The notes: a model not told the origin generated them from the letters alone. DNA of 64,000 bases from Marasmius tenuissimus (GCA_029532415.1 JAQOTA010000054.1:1116001-1180000), one strand, 5' to 3'; shown: positions 46,773 through 59,431, counted from the stretch's first letter. Made by a program: numbers and translations.

Positions 46773-47856
46773 AGGGACGTCGACCATCTTGTTTCGGACG
46801 CTGATGAGGGGAGCATTTGCAACATAGAGAACATCATCCCGGTAGGATACGCCAAGGACGGGTAGATCGAATGGACATTCGATGGACATTACGGTATAAT
46901 ATATCACATACAAAGTTATTCTAGTACATGATCGGGAGGGTAGAACCTATAATAATCTGTGTCATTGACAACACGAAAGCGACACGTTTGGACTAAACGT
47001 CAATGCGTCAACCTCCGAGTCAGGCCATAGGTCAACAGATTTGCACCGGAGGGGACGGGAAACCGGGTGATACCCCTTCACTAGTCGCTCACGGACCGCG
47101 GCGAGACTACAGCATCTCCAGTAGAGTTCAGTATGATATCATGTAAGTCTCCTCCCGGTATCAAGGCTAGTCCTGACGCCATCGCAAAGTCCCAGGACTC
47201 ACTACTTGCGGTAACGTCGAAATATTTTGACTGACCCGCTTTTCGCTGACGGCAAGGAATAACGATCTGAGAACATATCATCTTCCAAAGGCGGTCAGAC
47301 AGTGATTGTGGAGCCCCTAAGCCCTCTCCGAGAGGGACTTCTCTGTCGAAGCCTCATTGAGATTTGTGCCTCGGTATACTTAGCTTGCAGCGTGGTGACG
47401 GCGAGCACCACCTTTTTTGTGATGTTCTATGGAGGGCTCAGGCGCTTCAACTTCGGTCGCTGTCGTTGCTGCGTCGCCTTGTAGTCCTATCCAGTTTGGG
47501 ATTGAAGTTAGAGCAGTGCAGGGTTTGAGCAAAAGCCGCCGTCTCCACCAGTGACCATTAGTGAATGGTTGGGCAATAAAGAACACATATTATTTCTCAC
47601 AAACATACCTAATAGAAGCTTTCAGGTCTCCATGGGCATCTCGACACGCCCGAGCTTCAATACAACTCCGAAGTCAGCAATATTACCTGCGGATTGAACA
47701 GGAATAGACCACTCATTCTCTTGGTTTTTCACTGCCCTGAGCGTGTATTGATAATGTGGTGCAACCTAGTGTATTAGTAAACTCAAATGGAGCGGCGGCA
47801 ACTCTACTACTCACAACAGAGCGTCCCACCGAGTTCAATAGGTCGAGTTTCGCAAG
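46773..47856. other. Spacer between the carbonic anhydrase genes
   Basis: About 1.1 kb without a supported gene. Minus-strand open frames at 47713-47940 overlap the promoter and start of copy 2 and show no domain. Confidence 0.4.
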
Positions 47857-47863
47857 TATAAAA
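47857..47863 (+). promoter_or_regulatory. TATA box of carbonic anhydrase 2
   Basis: TATAAAA, 65 bp upstream of the ATG at 47922. Confidence 0.55.
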
Positions 47864-47921
47864 GAGTGTGTAGGCGTAGTGTTAGGATCTATCTTCCACA
47901 CAACCTCGAGGTCATCCAAAT

Positions 47922-48870
47922 ATGTGGCGACTATTCTCACTCACTGTTATCCTCGCGGTAACACCCTTCAGCCAGCTCGTTCACGCTTCATGTCTCCACG
48001 GCACGTCCCTCCTTCGGCGGCAAGTTCACGGCGACAAGGTCGAAGTAAGCTCTTTCGGATACGACGACGAGATAGGTCCTTTGCTATGGGCCAGCATGAA
48101 CCCCAACAACACTGCTTGCCACGCGGGAAACAACCAGTCGCCAATTGTCCTCAACGCGTCTATTCCTGACGCACCGGCCGTTGACATCACCATCCAAAGC
48201 GTCCACGAAGCCGAGATCGAGAACCTTGGATCCACGTTGGAGGTGATAGGTCTGAACGGAACGACTACCTTTCAGGACAAGCCCTACTTCCTTAAACAGT
48301 TCCATTTCCACACTCCGAGTGAGCACCGTATCGATAGCGAGTATTACCCACTGGAGATGCACATGGTAAGCACCCTTCCCCGAAGGTTATTCTGTTCTTA
48401 TCTGACCGCGAACGTGCGCTGGCGACTCTAGGTTCATGAATCGGCTGGTACGGGACGCCCGTTTCCCTGTCATGATGCCTACTGACAATTTGCGTATAGA
48501 TGGTAGCTTCGTCGTCGTAGCTGTCCTATTTGAGGTCTCGGATGTCCATAACAGCGAATTCCTCCTCCGTGTCACCGAGAACCTGTCCAGTGTACAAGAA
48601 CCCGGATCCATCGGGAAAACCGGGGCTCTTGATTTATCTGCGCTCTCCGACGAATTGCAAACAAAGCCCAAGTACCACTACGTCGGATCCTTGACTACGC
48701 CACCCTGCAGAGAAGGCGTCAATTTCCTCGTGGTAAAAGAGGCTCTTACCGTGGACGTCAAGACGTATAATGCGATGAAGAAGGTCATGAAATTCAACGC
48801 TCGTTACACGCAGAATATATTGGGAAGAGATAACCTCCTCGAGATGGCTGCCGCACAATTCACTCACTGA
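47922..48870 (+). CDS. Secreted alpha-carbonic anhydrase, copy 2
   Basis: Exons 47922-48365, a 16-nt micro-exon 48432-48447 and 48500-48870. Only this donor/acceptor choice keeps phase (VHESA then DGSFVVVAVLFEV). Signal peptide MWRLFSLTVILAVTPFSQLVHA, then SFGYDDEIGPLLWASMNPNN. Zinc ligands in QFHFHTPSEH and LEMHMV and the active-site TTPPC are intact, giving about 276 residues, normal for secreted fungal alpha-CAs. Tandem paralogue of copy 1 in the same orientation, with its own TATA box. Confidence 0.88.
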
Positions 48871-49089
48871 ATGGGTTTCGACTAGCTTCGAGGACAGGTG
48901 GCAGGCAGTTCGCAGGGTAGAGAATGGTGCTCACGGAGAATGTAGATCGTTTAGATAGATTCACCAATGGACACCGCCGTAGCATATCTATCATAATTAA
49001 CTTATTCATCAATTACAGGCATAGAATTCGTACTTACTGAGATTTAAATCAGCGGGTGACATGCTCAGTGCACTATGGGCCCGCGATGA

Positions 49090-50321
49090 TTACACTGTGA
49101 TGCTCCAAATCCGCACTCCCTCCTCCCTACGCCCCATCACGTCGTAAAGTTTCGGCCGGTTTGAGCACCGGCGCATACTGAAAAGCGCTGACGATCCCGC
49201 AAAAGTCTTTCCTGCAGAGATTGAGTATCGTGTACCAAAATAACCTAGTGCCAAGGACTTACCATTCTCCTCTCCCGACCTATTGCACACTACGACTGCT
49301 GTATGTTTCCTTACTTCTGTAGATTGAGACTCGTCGGTCTCGTCTTCGGAGTCCGAGCTCTCCTTAGACGATTCTAGATTAGAGCCGGTGTCTGATCCCC
49401 ATAAAGGCTGTAGTCGGGCCGCCCAAAAATTCAAAGTGGACCAATCCGATCTTTCCTCGACGTCTTTTCCGGAATCTAGCCAGGCATTGAGGAGAATCAA
49501 CACATCGGAGTCCTGTGCGTGTGTATAACTTGCGAGCTCATACGGTCCGTCCAGGCTGTCCCATACTGCGGGAGGCTGGACATTCAAATCCATACAAATT
49601 CCGATGCTGACGCGGCGTAAAGGGAGAGGAAGATCGAACGTTCTGAAGCCACCGCCTACGGCAAGAACATCATTTGGCACAACTCCACAGATGACCGACA
49701 GTGATGGGCATTGGACATACCTGCTTTCGCCCAGGACATGTCTGTCTCGAAAAGATTCGTTTTTCGATACTCTCCCACCCATTCTCCCTGTGGCCCGCAT
49801 AGTACAGCACTATTAGCTCCTACGACGTCCGGCGTCCCATCCCCCAATTCATCGGCTTCTAGACGCTCTGGATATCCCGCAATCACGTAGCATCCTAGAC
49901 CTTTCGCTAACTCGGAGCAGAACTGTGACGTCGGACCTATTCGAGGAAGCTCAAGATGAGGCTTTATAGCCTGCGCGTTTTCGAACACATAGCCTGTTAA
50001 AACACTATGAACATGATATCTAAAAAGCGTCATTGTCCGGGAAATTACAATACCTGTGAAGATCATCTCTGGAAAGCATACCAAATCCACTGAGCGAGGC
50101 TGTATCCTGCGTATCGCTGCATGAGGGCTTCCCAGCTATTAAGATAGAATGGAGCCGACTTTCTGCATAGTTCCGCTGCTCTCTTGATATTAGCCTGAAC
50201 CTGACCTATCTGACGAAGCATAATTAGTGAGATTATGGAATTGAGCTATAACGTCCCTGCTCACCCTTGGACAGAACTGCACGACGGCAATGCGAAGTGG
50301 TATGGATGCTGATAAAACCAT
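49090..50321 (-). CDS. Nitrilase-superfamily amidase, Nta1-like (protein N-terminal Asn/Gln amidase)
   Basis: The ATG at 50321 gives MVLSASIPLRIAVVQFCPRV, then after introns QVQANIKRAAELC, a short stretch, and DLVCFPEMIFTGYVFENA. The catalytic triad is visible: Glu in CFPEM, Lys in GEYRKTNLFET, Cys in SIGICMDLNVQ. YTHAQDSDVLILLNAWLDSG and LNFWAARLQPLW are typical of fungal Nta1-type amidases, which deamidate N-terminal Asn/Gln in the N-degron pathway. An acidic SSKESSDSEDETDESQ loop interrupts the C-terminal region before TAVVVCNRSGEENG and KTFAGSSALF. Intracellular. At least six exons. Confidence 0.8.
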
Positions 50322-50710
50322 AGTGGCCAAGCTCCTCCGCGTTATCCCTACCTCACATACGAGTGGGTATGAATAGAACGATCTTGGCCACACAGATGGT
50401 CCAAGAAGTGGGGGATGGAAGATGATGGTTGTCGATAGACCTGACCGGCGGCAGAATGAGCATTGTCAGCAGTTAACGTATTTGAGCGCTTGCACAGCCA
50501 TGTTGGATTTCACAATCACCGTTACTTACGTGGGTACGAAAATTCGTCCAATACACTGCAGCAACTGCAGTCCTCGAGTACCTTGAAAAATGACCCAGCT
50601 TCAACCTCTGCCCATCTTCTTTGGTGCACGAATACCGTTGTCTACCGATTCGCGCCTCTTAAATGTCCTCTCAGTCTCTTCAGGCTTCACCGGCACCTGT
50701 CATTCACTCC

Positions 50711-51163
50711 AGGACCTGGGAAGCTCTCACTTGGGTCCGGCCCGATTTTGCATATTTGAGGGGGCAAAAGTCGCTATTTCTCCGTCCAAATTTTGCATTT
50801 TTCAGGCCAATTTCGCGATATTTCTGGCCTAGAATTGCATTTTTCAGCCCGGACTAGGACCAGATTGGTAACAATCTGCAGCCAAGGTTGACCGATATTC
50901 AATATGGGCTAGTCATTTCTCAATCAATGTACTTCTAGGTGCCTCACGACGCGAAGGCTATCACTTTCCCAGTGTCTCTCGGGCTCAAGCGAAGTTGGAG
51001 GGCTAGGATGACGAGTAACAACCTGTGACAAAGGTGACTATGTGTGACGACCCTCGGCCAAAATTGCATTTTTTACCTTCCAAATAAGGTAATTTGATTG
51101 CATTTTCGAGGCCGGTTTTGGACCTCATGTGGGCTGGACCTATGTGAGAACTTCCCAGGTCCT
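50711..51163. mobile_element. hAT-type MITE, 453 bp
   Basis: Terminal inverted repeats of about 33 bp start AGGACCTGGGAAG[C/T]TCTCAC and end in GGCCC/AGCCC. The element is flanked by perfect 8-bp direct repeats TTCACTCC at 50703-50710 and 51164-51171. The interior is AT-richer and contains repeated TTGCATTTTT strings; it has no coding capacity. Size, TIRs and 8-bp target duplication fit a non-autonomous hAT element. Confidence 0.88.
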
Positions 51164-51880
51164 TTCACTCCGCCTTGCACCCAGAACACCTGAATCGGAT
51201 ATCCCCTCTCCGAAATGTTCTTCTCGATCTTGCAGCACTGTACTGTCCCTACAAATGCTCGAAGGAAAGCGACCTCACATCGATCGTCCTGTCTACTACC
51301 CTCTGATGCGCCGAGATAGCAATTCTCCAAATAGCCAAATTGAAGTCGCAACCAGCGGCGTTCGTTAACGTATTGCCAATGCTCGGGCTGACCAGGCTAA
51401 TCGACAGAGTGCTCGGCTGACGGCCAGGCTGATGTACCCCGCAATATTTGTCTATCGTGATCTTTCTGCGCTGCTTATTGGGTTCTATCAGCACGGAAGC
51501 TGATGGAAGGGCTGGATACTACAATATCACCTCTCCTCATCAAGAGATCTGGTTCCTGCTGATTGTGGCTGCTCTCCTATTTTTACAGGCCAGGCTACCA
51601 TTGATTTTGTCTTCCATATACTCACGGGGCCCCTCCTTTAGTGTGACTTCTCTTCATCGCTGTGGGCGGAACGAGGACACGCAACCCATCGAAATCACAG
51701 CCCCGGCCGTAATCAAGATGGCCATCTGAACGGTTAGGGGGTGGCGTTGATGTGAATGTTCGAGCTTTTTCGCCAGTATCCCAGAGATAGAAATAGCCTC
51801 ACGCTGATGCCTTAAAGCGTGGCTGACACTCGGTGGTTTCCCCCGCCCCAAGCTCCCGCCGCTCGTCATATATTTCCGAA

Positions 51881-53506
51881 ATGCAAATCACTCAGCGGGG
51901 TCATTACGATGACCTTGACCTATTATCTTTGTCTCATGTTGTGATATTTCCGATTACAACGTCCTCAGTGAGTCTTATGTCTAGAATTTCCTGGCAGAGA
52001 ATAACTAATCCCATATGCTAGGTCATGTTCCTTGCTTACGGCGAGCCATTACAATACTCGTAACCAATATCCGAAGGCTGAATATGAACACCCACTCAAG
52101 GATTTTATGTCCTCCTCTTCGTATTGTGCATTAACGTTCTGACGGAGTTCCGACACGATTCATCAAGAAAAATGCTACACGGCTTGTACCTCTGGTCAAC
52201 TGTATCACTGTTCGCAGTCGGGACGGTGAATGTGGTCTTCAGCACTTACAATACGGTCCGCCAGATGGAGTTCATCTATACTGCTTTGCAGACAGGCGAT
52301 ACTAGTGCCTTGATGGAGTATGTGAGCTTCGGTAAACTCAGAAATGTGGACATGTACGCACCTCTTACCCACATTGGATCCCGGATTGCTTATTAGGTTC
52401 TACTGAAGGATAATCATCTTGCTCCTTCGAGTTATAGCAAAGTGAGCGAAAGATCCTATGAATCGCTCGTATAAACTACAATTGCAACCGGTGGATCTAG
52501 CTTTCTAGCAGACCTGATGCTGGTGCGTTTGTTGTCCCACAATTTTTGACCACAGCTAAACGGATGATATCACCATGCTGAAGATGCACAGATGCTACGT
52601 AGTCTGGGATTGCAAGAAACGGGTGGGGATCCTGTTGGCACTCACCTTCCTTATTAATAGTAAGCCGTTGCGCCCATCATAAATTGCCACGGCTGAATGA
52701 ATTCTTTGAAGTGTTAGGCCTTGCGTCAATTATAGTCCAAGGAATCGGTGCAAGGTGTGGCTGTGAACTGTATCTTCAAGGAGCACGTATGAGACAGATT
52801 TACAACGGCGCGTATGCAGCCGCCAACTTCTTAATCACAATGCTCGCCGGTAAGCAGCACATTGATATCGTGGAAACTATCTTATAATCGTGTTCTCAAC
52901 TTGAAGCGTCAAGAATATGGTGGCTCTCCAAGGGAGCTAGAGAGTATTTGGGTAGTGGTACTCGAAGGGTTTACCTGAAGATTGTGACCATCATGTGCGC
53001 CCCTGATGGAAGTCTGTGTTTGATTTGATTCGTGACTGACTTCGCCAACTCTAAAGCCTTGAGTCTGGGACTATGTACCCCATATTTAGCTTCGTGAACA
53101 TCGCTCTGACAGAGAGCGATATAGGCCTCCCGCCGATCGACCTCGCCCCAACGGTACCTTTAATTGCGGCGAGTGTCCTTTGTCGTAGAATCTATACGAA
53201 CTGGCGTATTAACTAGTACCCATATAGGGTATTGCCCCTGCACTCATGATCGTTCGTTGCAAGGTTTTTAATGCCCTGCAAAACTACAGTACCCGGGAGG
53301 CAGGAGCCCTCTCCACATTGCGGTTCAACTTGAACTCCGAAACGGGCACATCACCTGGTCAAGTCGAGACCCAAGAGCAGCATCTCGAGGCACAGCCCAA
53401 GCCATCTACAGCGGGAGATTCAAACGGAGACAGCAGAGCCCGCGACGAGGAGAAAAAGAAGGCAAACGAAGGCCTTAACCTGAGCTCTGAGGCGAGAGCA
53501 CTTTGA
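51881..53506 (+). CDS. Seven-transmembrane-type Agaricomycete membrane protein
   Basis: A chain of short exons encodes hydrophobic segments in the order typical of an Agaricomycete 7-TM family: HVVIFPITTSS-VMFLAYGFYVLLFVLCINVL, LYLWSTVSLFAVGTVNVVFS, YNTVRQMEFIYTALQTGD, YVVWDCKKRVGILLALTFLI, FEVLGLASIIVQG, ESGTMYPIFSFVNIAL and GLPPIDLAPT-GIAPALMIVR. The last includes intron 53154-53227. A charged C-terminal tail ends at 53506. The exon joining LRNVDM to the YVVW segment is unclear, and a GC donor is needed near 52040. It may be a functional gene with unusual splicing or a decaying one. Function of the family is unknown. Confidence 0.5.
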
Positions 53507-54105
53507 GCAGTATCGAGCTGCGACCAAACGGGTATATTCCCAATTCGACGTCCGATAGTCTCGAAGTTCACTCTCAGTATCAGCTGGGTTTCGTTCAGGC
53601 CATACCATTGATGTCTCGACCGCTCGCCCCAGGGTATAATGCTATCTACATCCCTGGTATTCAAATATTCGTGCTCAGCGAATGTCAGTGGACCTCCAAG
53701 AGCATCGATGTCTTCATTCGATGTTGACGCCTCTTCGTGAGCACGAGCTTGGTTCAAGCACTCATTGAATCTCTCCCTACAATTCAACCACAAATTTCAG
53801 GCAATACAATACCTCGCCAGCGTTGGAAGTCGCACAGGTACAGTCACCATTACGTTATTAGAGCCATTGCAAATTTGTTGTAGTTCAAGCTTGCAGAGTC
53901 CCGGTTGAAGAGGTCCTGATACTGTTAGCTCGATAAGACCCAGATCTTGTCTGCGTAGCTCACACAGCTAGTATGTCATATCCTATACTCACACCGCCCG
54001 AGAATTGGGACCTACAAGCGCCTACAGCGAATCTACATAACAAGCGCGGCCGTACATTGTCGAGTAATAGTTACAAGCAATACTCCAGTAATAGAAAATA
54101 CGGGT
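53507..54105. other. Intergenic, no supported gene
   Basis: I see no gene, RNA or repeat here. Confidence 0.4.
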
Positions 54106-56964
54106 TCACAGCTTGCTCTTAGTACCCGCGCTCTGTCTCTTCTCCCATTCCTTTCGGACTATGTCTCGGAGGGTTCCCTTCTTGATCTTTCCACTTGGGG
54201 TGTGTTCTTCAAAAACGGAAGTTTTTAGCATTTCCGAAGTGACAGGGAACGTATGCCAGCTCACCCATTTCCGTTGTTTGTACTATGACCATCACTGGGA
54301 CTGCGAATCTTGGAAGCCTTTGCATCGCCCCATTAGCAACAAGCAACTTCGAGCGGACATGTGCAACGTTACCTTCCACGAACAAATTCGATCAACGATT
54401 TCTCCGTGATTTTGCCTGTATATCCCTGTTTTATAGTAACCACTGCTGTGACCAGCTCTCCTAGGCGCTGGTCCGGAACCCCGACGGCTGCAGCCTCTAG
54501 AACGCCCGATTCCTCGTAAAGGGCATTCTCTACCGATACGGAGTCCTGCGAAACGGAGGCAATTCAGTTTCGTAGAGTCAATAGTACTCGAAGGATGAAC
54601 GTACAATGTTTTCTCCCCCACGAATGATAATGTCTTTCAGTCGGTCCTTGATGTACAGGAAACCTTCGTCGTCGAGATATCCCAAGTCGCCAGTTCGGTA
54701 CCAGCCATCCTTGGTTATCGCCTTGTAACAGAACTTCAGAAGACAGCCAACCGGGAGAGAGAAAAGTAAGCACCTTGTCCGTAGCCACTAAAAAAAGTGT
54801 AAGAATCATCGGCGAGGCGAACATCTAATTGACGGAAACGCACCAGGATCATTCCAATAGCATTCCATCACGTTCGGTCCTCTAATCCAAACTTCACCGA
54901 CTTCACCAGTCGGAACCTCGACCAGGGTCCCCGGGTTCACGATCAGGAGGTCATTGACAAGGGTCGGTAGCCCACTAACAGGCAGAGGTTATAGTCTTGG
55001 GTTCAGAATCGAATAACCAACGAACAACTCACCAACTCGTTGGCCGGAGTATTTGGTCGTTTCCAGCTACAGAGCCACGGTTCAGCTCATCTCCTTCATA
55101 AACGAACTATCAGATGCTTACCCATCCCGACGGCAACAGAGTTCGTTTCGGTCGCGCCGTAACCTTGCGCTCTAAACGCACGCATTGTCGATCAGTACCA
55201 GAGTATGAAGTCGGGAGGAGACCCACGCTTTTGCTCCTTTCGCTATCTTGGTTATCGATGCTGGAAGCATCTTTGAAGCAGGTGCGCCACCGAACGATAG
55301 CACGTCCAGTGAGAAGCCCCCAATTTCGAGCAGGTCAGCGACCATCGATGGAACACTGGAGAGGGAGGGAGAGGGAGGTACAGTGGTAAGTCCACTGGAA
55401 CTTGAGACAGCAAGGGTTAAGGGCCCTACCCTCCAGCAGTAACTACATTCTCCGCCTTTATGAGCCTATGGATTGTCAGTCGTCAAACGGCATTGTGAAC
55501 GGGATCATATGTTACCTGACAGCTGGATGAGAGGTGGAGAACTAGGGACGTGAAGCGAGAAAATGGTACGAACCCTCTTTCGGGTTCCAGCTTCGCATGA
55601 GAACGATCTTGTTGCCACCAGCGATTGCTCCCATCTGGTGAGTGTGAGTGCGGATCCACTTCACGAGATAGCATCCTTACTGCTTGACTTGAAGTTCCCG
55701 TAACATCTGTGAGTGGTAATCGGTCATTCGTTGTGGTGAGGAACCAGACTTGTTGGGCACTCACGGAAGAAGGGCACGGATATCAGAATCCCGCCTTGCG
55801 GACCAGGTGGAGGTGGCACAAGATCCTCGCCGTCACGTAGTATGCTTCGCATGGAAGCAATCATGACCTAGTCTATTGATGAGAAGCAGCCTTGCAAAAG
55901 AAACAGATTGACCCACGTTCAGGATATTTGTGAGATATTGGCGCTGCGTGCTCAAAACACCCTCTGGAACACAGATGTAAGTATCGACAAGGGCTGCGAA
56001 ATGGGTTGCGCTCACTGGGCCGGCCGGTCGTTCCGGAAGTGAAGAAGATGGTCGCGTTGTCTTCGGGAAGAATTTCAATGTTCTCTTTCAGGATATTTTC
56101 GCCTTCATCTTTGCATTCTTGAAGACTTCCTTTCCAACTCTTCATGCCGGGCCATGTCTTGTTATCGTCCTCGAGAACAAGGATCGTAGTTGTTCCGTTC
56201 TTGCTTAGCTCCTTCACTACAGGCGCGAGCACATCAGCCCGTTCAGGGTCCATTATCAGCACCTTGCTTTGCGTGTGTCCTATACAGAAAACGAGGCCGT
56301 CTTGCGGTAGCCACCTATTAGAGGACTGAGAAAGTATATAACTCAAAGAAAGGAGGCCACGTACGCGTTGACCAGTACCGGAACAGCTCCAATCAAATCT
56401 TGGAAATCGTCAACTAATTGCGCCAATAGTACCTAAGCCTCCATCACAACTCACGGCAAGCCCAAAATACGACCATATATTCGGGATAATTGCGACTAGC
56501 TATTGCAACGCGGTCTCCTGTAGCTCATAGCTGTCAGAACAGGTACGGAAGATCCGAGTTATCGAAACAACCTTTACGAATGCCATGAACAGCCCTTAAC
56601 ATATGAGCAGCTTTCGCTGAGCGTGCCAGAGCTTGACTGTACGTGTGTCGCTCAGAGCCGTACACGATAAACGTCTTGTCCTTGTGCTCTTCACATGCCC
56701 ACAACCAGAATGCTCGAAGAGAAGGCCACATGTTCTTGTAAACGCGCTGAACGCGTCCGTTGACCACCTATTCCTCGAAAGGTGAGTCATGTTGACCATG
56801 TTAAAACCAGCTTCCCTACCCGTGTCTCCAGCTCATGAACGCTTCCTGGCGCTGTGATGATTCTGTCGCCTGGGGGTTGAGAGGAAATTAGGGCATGTCA
56901 CTGGAGATCGCGCTGCGAGCTACGCACATTCCTGCAATGTTCGCTTTGGTTTCCAGTCCGTCAT
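54106..56964 (-). CDS. AMP-dependent acyl-CoA synthetase / ligase (ANL superfamily)
   Basis: Start taken at 56964 ([13 protein letters not shown]), the conserved N-terminus of the fungal family; an in-frame ATG at 57114 would add 50 residues. Exons give [37 protein letters not shown], then the phosphate-binding loop [13 protein letters not shown]. The C-terminal domain has [33 protein letters not shown], the [20 protein letters not shown] block and [15 protein letters not shown] with the catalytic Lys. The enzyme adenylates a carboxylic acid and, in most members, forms its CoA thioester; the substrate cannot be read from sequence. No signal peptide; the C-terminus TKSKL resembles a peroxisomal PTS1 signal (SKL). 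At least 12 short exons. Confidence 0.85.
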
Positions 56965-57508
56965 TATAGTTCGAGATAAAGAAGATGTAGGAGGTGAGAG
57001 TAGAGAGAGAAGAAAGTCCGCTGTTTGGATAGCCGCATTCCGGATATCTGAGAGATCATGTGTTGATATTGGCGGGAGAGCGAGAGAATCAAAGTCAGAA
57101 GTGACGGCTGCCACTGTGATGGCCCTGCCTTAGGTGGACAGCCTGCCGGCGGCAATTCGGAATCCGGCTAGCGCTCATCCGACAGAAGCTTCTATGTCCT
57201 TGTTCTTGTCCTTGTCCTTGTCGAAATTCGGTCGAGAAAGTTGCGAGAACAAATCCGGCTCCCGAGCCGGATTTCATTATATTGCTGAAGTGTCAGATAC
57301 AATATACTCTATAAATACACGATCACGATGAGTACAATGGCATAAATGGTCATAAAAGCAAGCGCTGAATCAATACACGAGGGAGGAGGAAAAGACAAGA
57401 CGATAGACAAGGGAAGCTAAGAAGACAAAATGCAGGTCCTAGTGGCAATGATCAAGCAGTAATTGACTAGACAAAGAATTCATGAGATTCGGACGAGAAG
57501 CATTATTC

Positions 57509-58311
57509 TCAACAAGGTGAGCTCACTTTTCTCTCTTGTCCTCTTTCAACCAAGCCGGAATTTTTTGTGACTTTACCAGCAACGACTTCCGCCGCACCTA
57601 AGCATAAAGGACATTAGCGTTACGCAGTCAATGATTCCGAAGACTCTCACCGAGCAGCTTGTTGCCGAGCTTCTTTCGTTTCTTGTCCGTAGAACCATGT
57701 GTCTCCGACATGTTGGACAGGTTGCTCCTGCTTGAGCGACTAGTGTTGCTAGGCAAGCTACTCGCGCTAGCTGCGGGACTAACGCGAGGACTAGCTCGAG
57801 GTGACCGTTCGTAGTGAGTGCCAGTCCCAAACCCCTTCGTACCAACACTTCCACCAAAAACGCCGGGGACCGTATTGACACGGTCAGAATGCTCGTATGC
57901 GTTACCAGTCCCAAAACCCTTCGTTCCGGTTCTATCGCCGTACGCGCTGGAGGAAACACTGCTGTTCGAACCGACGGTCCAGCCGCTTTGGACAGAACGG
58001 TTACTGCGACCTGAGTTCGTGCTAAACACGCCGGAGTTCGCATTGCTTGATTGGGGGGAGCTATTCGGAGCGGCTAAACAGAACTCGTGAGCGAGTAGAT
58101 CCAGACTGATTGACAGTTGCTTACCTTGAATCAAGGGGACGGGAGGGGGAGGTATCAACGGATCCTCGCTGGTTCGACCACCAAGGTCCTTACCCGACAC
58201 GCGAGGGTCGGAAGACAGTGGCAGGTCTTGTGTGTGGATCGTCATTTTTGTAAGATCAACTCCTGGTAAAGTGGACTGGAAGCTGTTGTGGCTGGAGAGG
58301 AAGGGGCTCAA
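57509..58311 (-). CDS. Small Ser/Gly-rich protein of unknown function
   Basis: Reading frame from the ATG at 58311 (or 58245, MTIHTQDLPLSSDPRV) across two short introns to a TGA near 57509. It contains PPPPVPLIQ, two copies of a GTKGFGTG motif followed by HSD/YERS, and a Ser-rich stretch ending in TDKKRKKLGNKLLG, then AAEVVAGKVTKNSG. No signal peptide, no known domain. TATA box about 60 bp upstream supports it as a real gene. Exact 3' exon uncertain. Confidence 0.5.
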
Positions 58312-58372
58312 GGTTGTTGAGGACTGGAGAGGGGTTTGAAGTTGCTGAAGATTGGAGACGCGAACACGGAGA

Positions 58373-58379
58373 TTTTATA
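58373..58379 (-). promoter_or_regulatory. TATA box of the small Ser/Gly-rich protein gene
   Basis: TATAAAA on the minus strand, 62 bp upstream of the ATG at 58311. Confidence 0.5.
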
Positions 58380-58783
58380 GCTCTGGGACCCACGACGTAG
58401 TTTCAAGTGGAGTAAGCCCGGACTACACGAGGCTGCCGGCGGGTGCTGTTCAGTTTCGTCTTGCTAGGAACGAATATCACCATTCATGGTAGTAATGAGT
58501 ATCATTTTGGTATCGTCCATAACTCTCGCTGCATTCAGTGGGGAGCGGACCTGTTCTCAGAGTCAGAGACGGGTCCAGGCTTGCCGAATGACACTATAAG
58601 GACATATGGCAAGGCAAAAACTACACGGTGCGGTTTCTTTCTTTCCACCGCTGGCGATGAGAGTCGCTCGCCTGGCCCCCGAGAACGAGAGGCTAGACCA
58701 GGCGAGTATGGCATTGGAATCTAGCATCAAGTACTCGAGTGGTTCCAGCAATGCTGGCACTTGTGGCTGGATGAAAACAGATA

Positions 58784-59431
58784 CTACCTCCGCTCATCAG
58801 GCATTCCAATTCCTGTGGTCTTTGTGCATGTTCTTTGCGGTAAAATGCAAAACTGCGTCAGACCTGCGTCATTGAACTGTGGTTCGCCCAAAAGTAGGCT
58901 ATAACCTACATTGTATACGAGACTGTTGTCATCAAATTCAAATTTCAAACGAAACAGCAAATCTGCACGTACCGACAGCATCCCATTGATACGCTGAACC
59001 TCATTGATGTTCCTACGAGGGTCAAATTGCGCCACCTCCAGCTTCAATATGATACGTCTGGTCATTGGAGCGAAAGCAAGTGGAACTTTGGAGAAGAACA
59101 GAATTGAACGAGTTCTTGAAACGTCATAGCATATCATCAGTGAAGCTCAGGAAAGATAACATGGTCGCCGCGGGCTCACCGCTCCATCAGGTAACCAACA
59201 TACAGACATAATTTGCAATTCTCCATCGACATCAGGCCCACTCCTCATCAGGACTTCTGGCTGTCCTCGAGGTGCTTCCTGAACAGGCCAAGCGATGAGT
59301 TCATCAAGATTGTATCGTTCAAATTCAACGCGCGTAAAGGTTCTGAATACTAGAAACCGTATCGCAATCGAAATGAACGGGAGGCTGAACAGCCGATGTT
59401 GATCGTCTGAAATGGTGCTTTTTGCTTCCAT
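58784..59431 (-). CDS. Possible hypothetical protein, weak
   Basis: Two adjacent minus-strand open frames read like coding sequence: 59431-59147 (MEAKSTISDDQHRLFSLPFI, TFTRVEFERYNLDELIAWPV) and 59080-58860 (RRIILKLEVAQFDPRR, LLFRLKFEFDDNSLVYNVGY). A GTGAGC donor follows the first, but no acceptor I can find restores phase to the second. It may be one gene with a hidden exon, a pseudogene, or chance. Confidence 0.25.

Noticed and set aside
47713..47940. Minus-strand frame beginning inside the carbonic anhydrase 2 start
   Set aside because: It overlaps the TATA box and signal-peptide exon of carbonic anhydrase 2 and has no domain.
58443..58875. Two plus-strand open frames of about 90 residues
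   Set aside because: No motif, no TATA box, no consistent splice sites.
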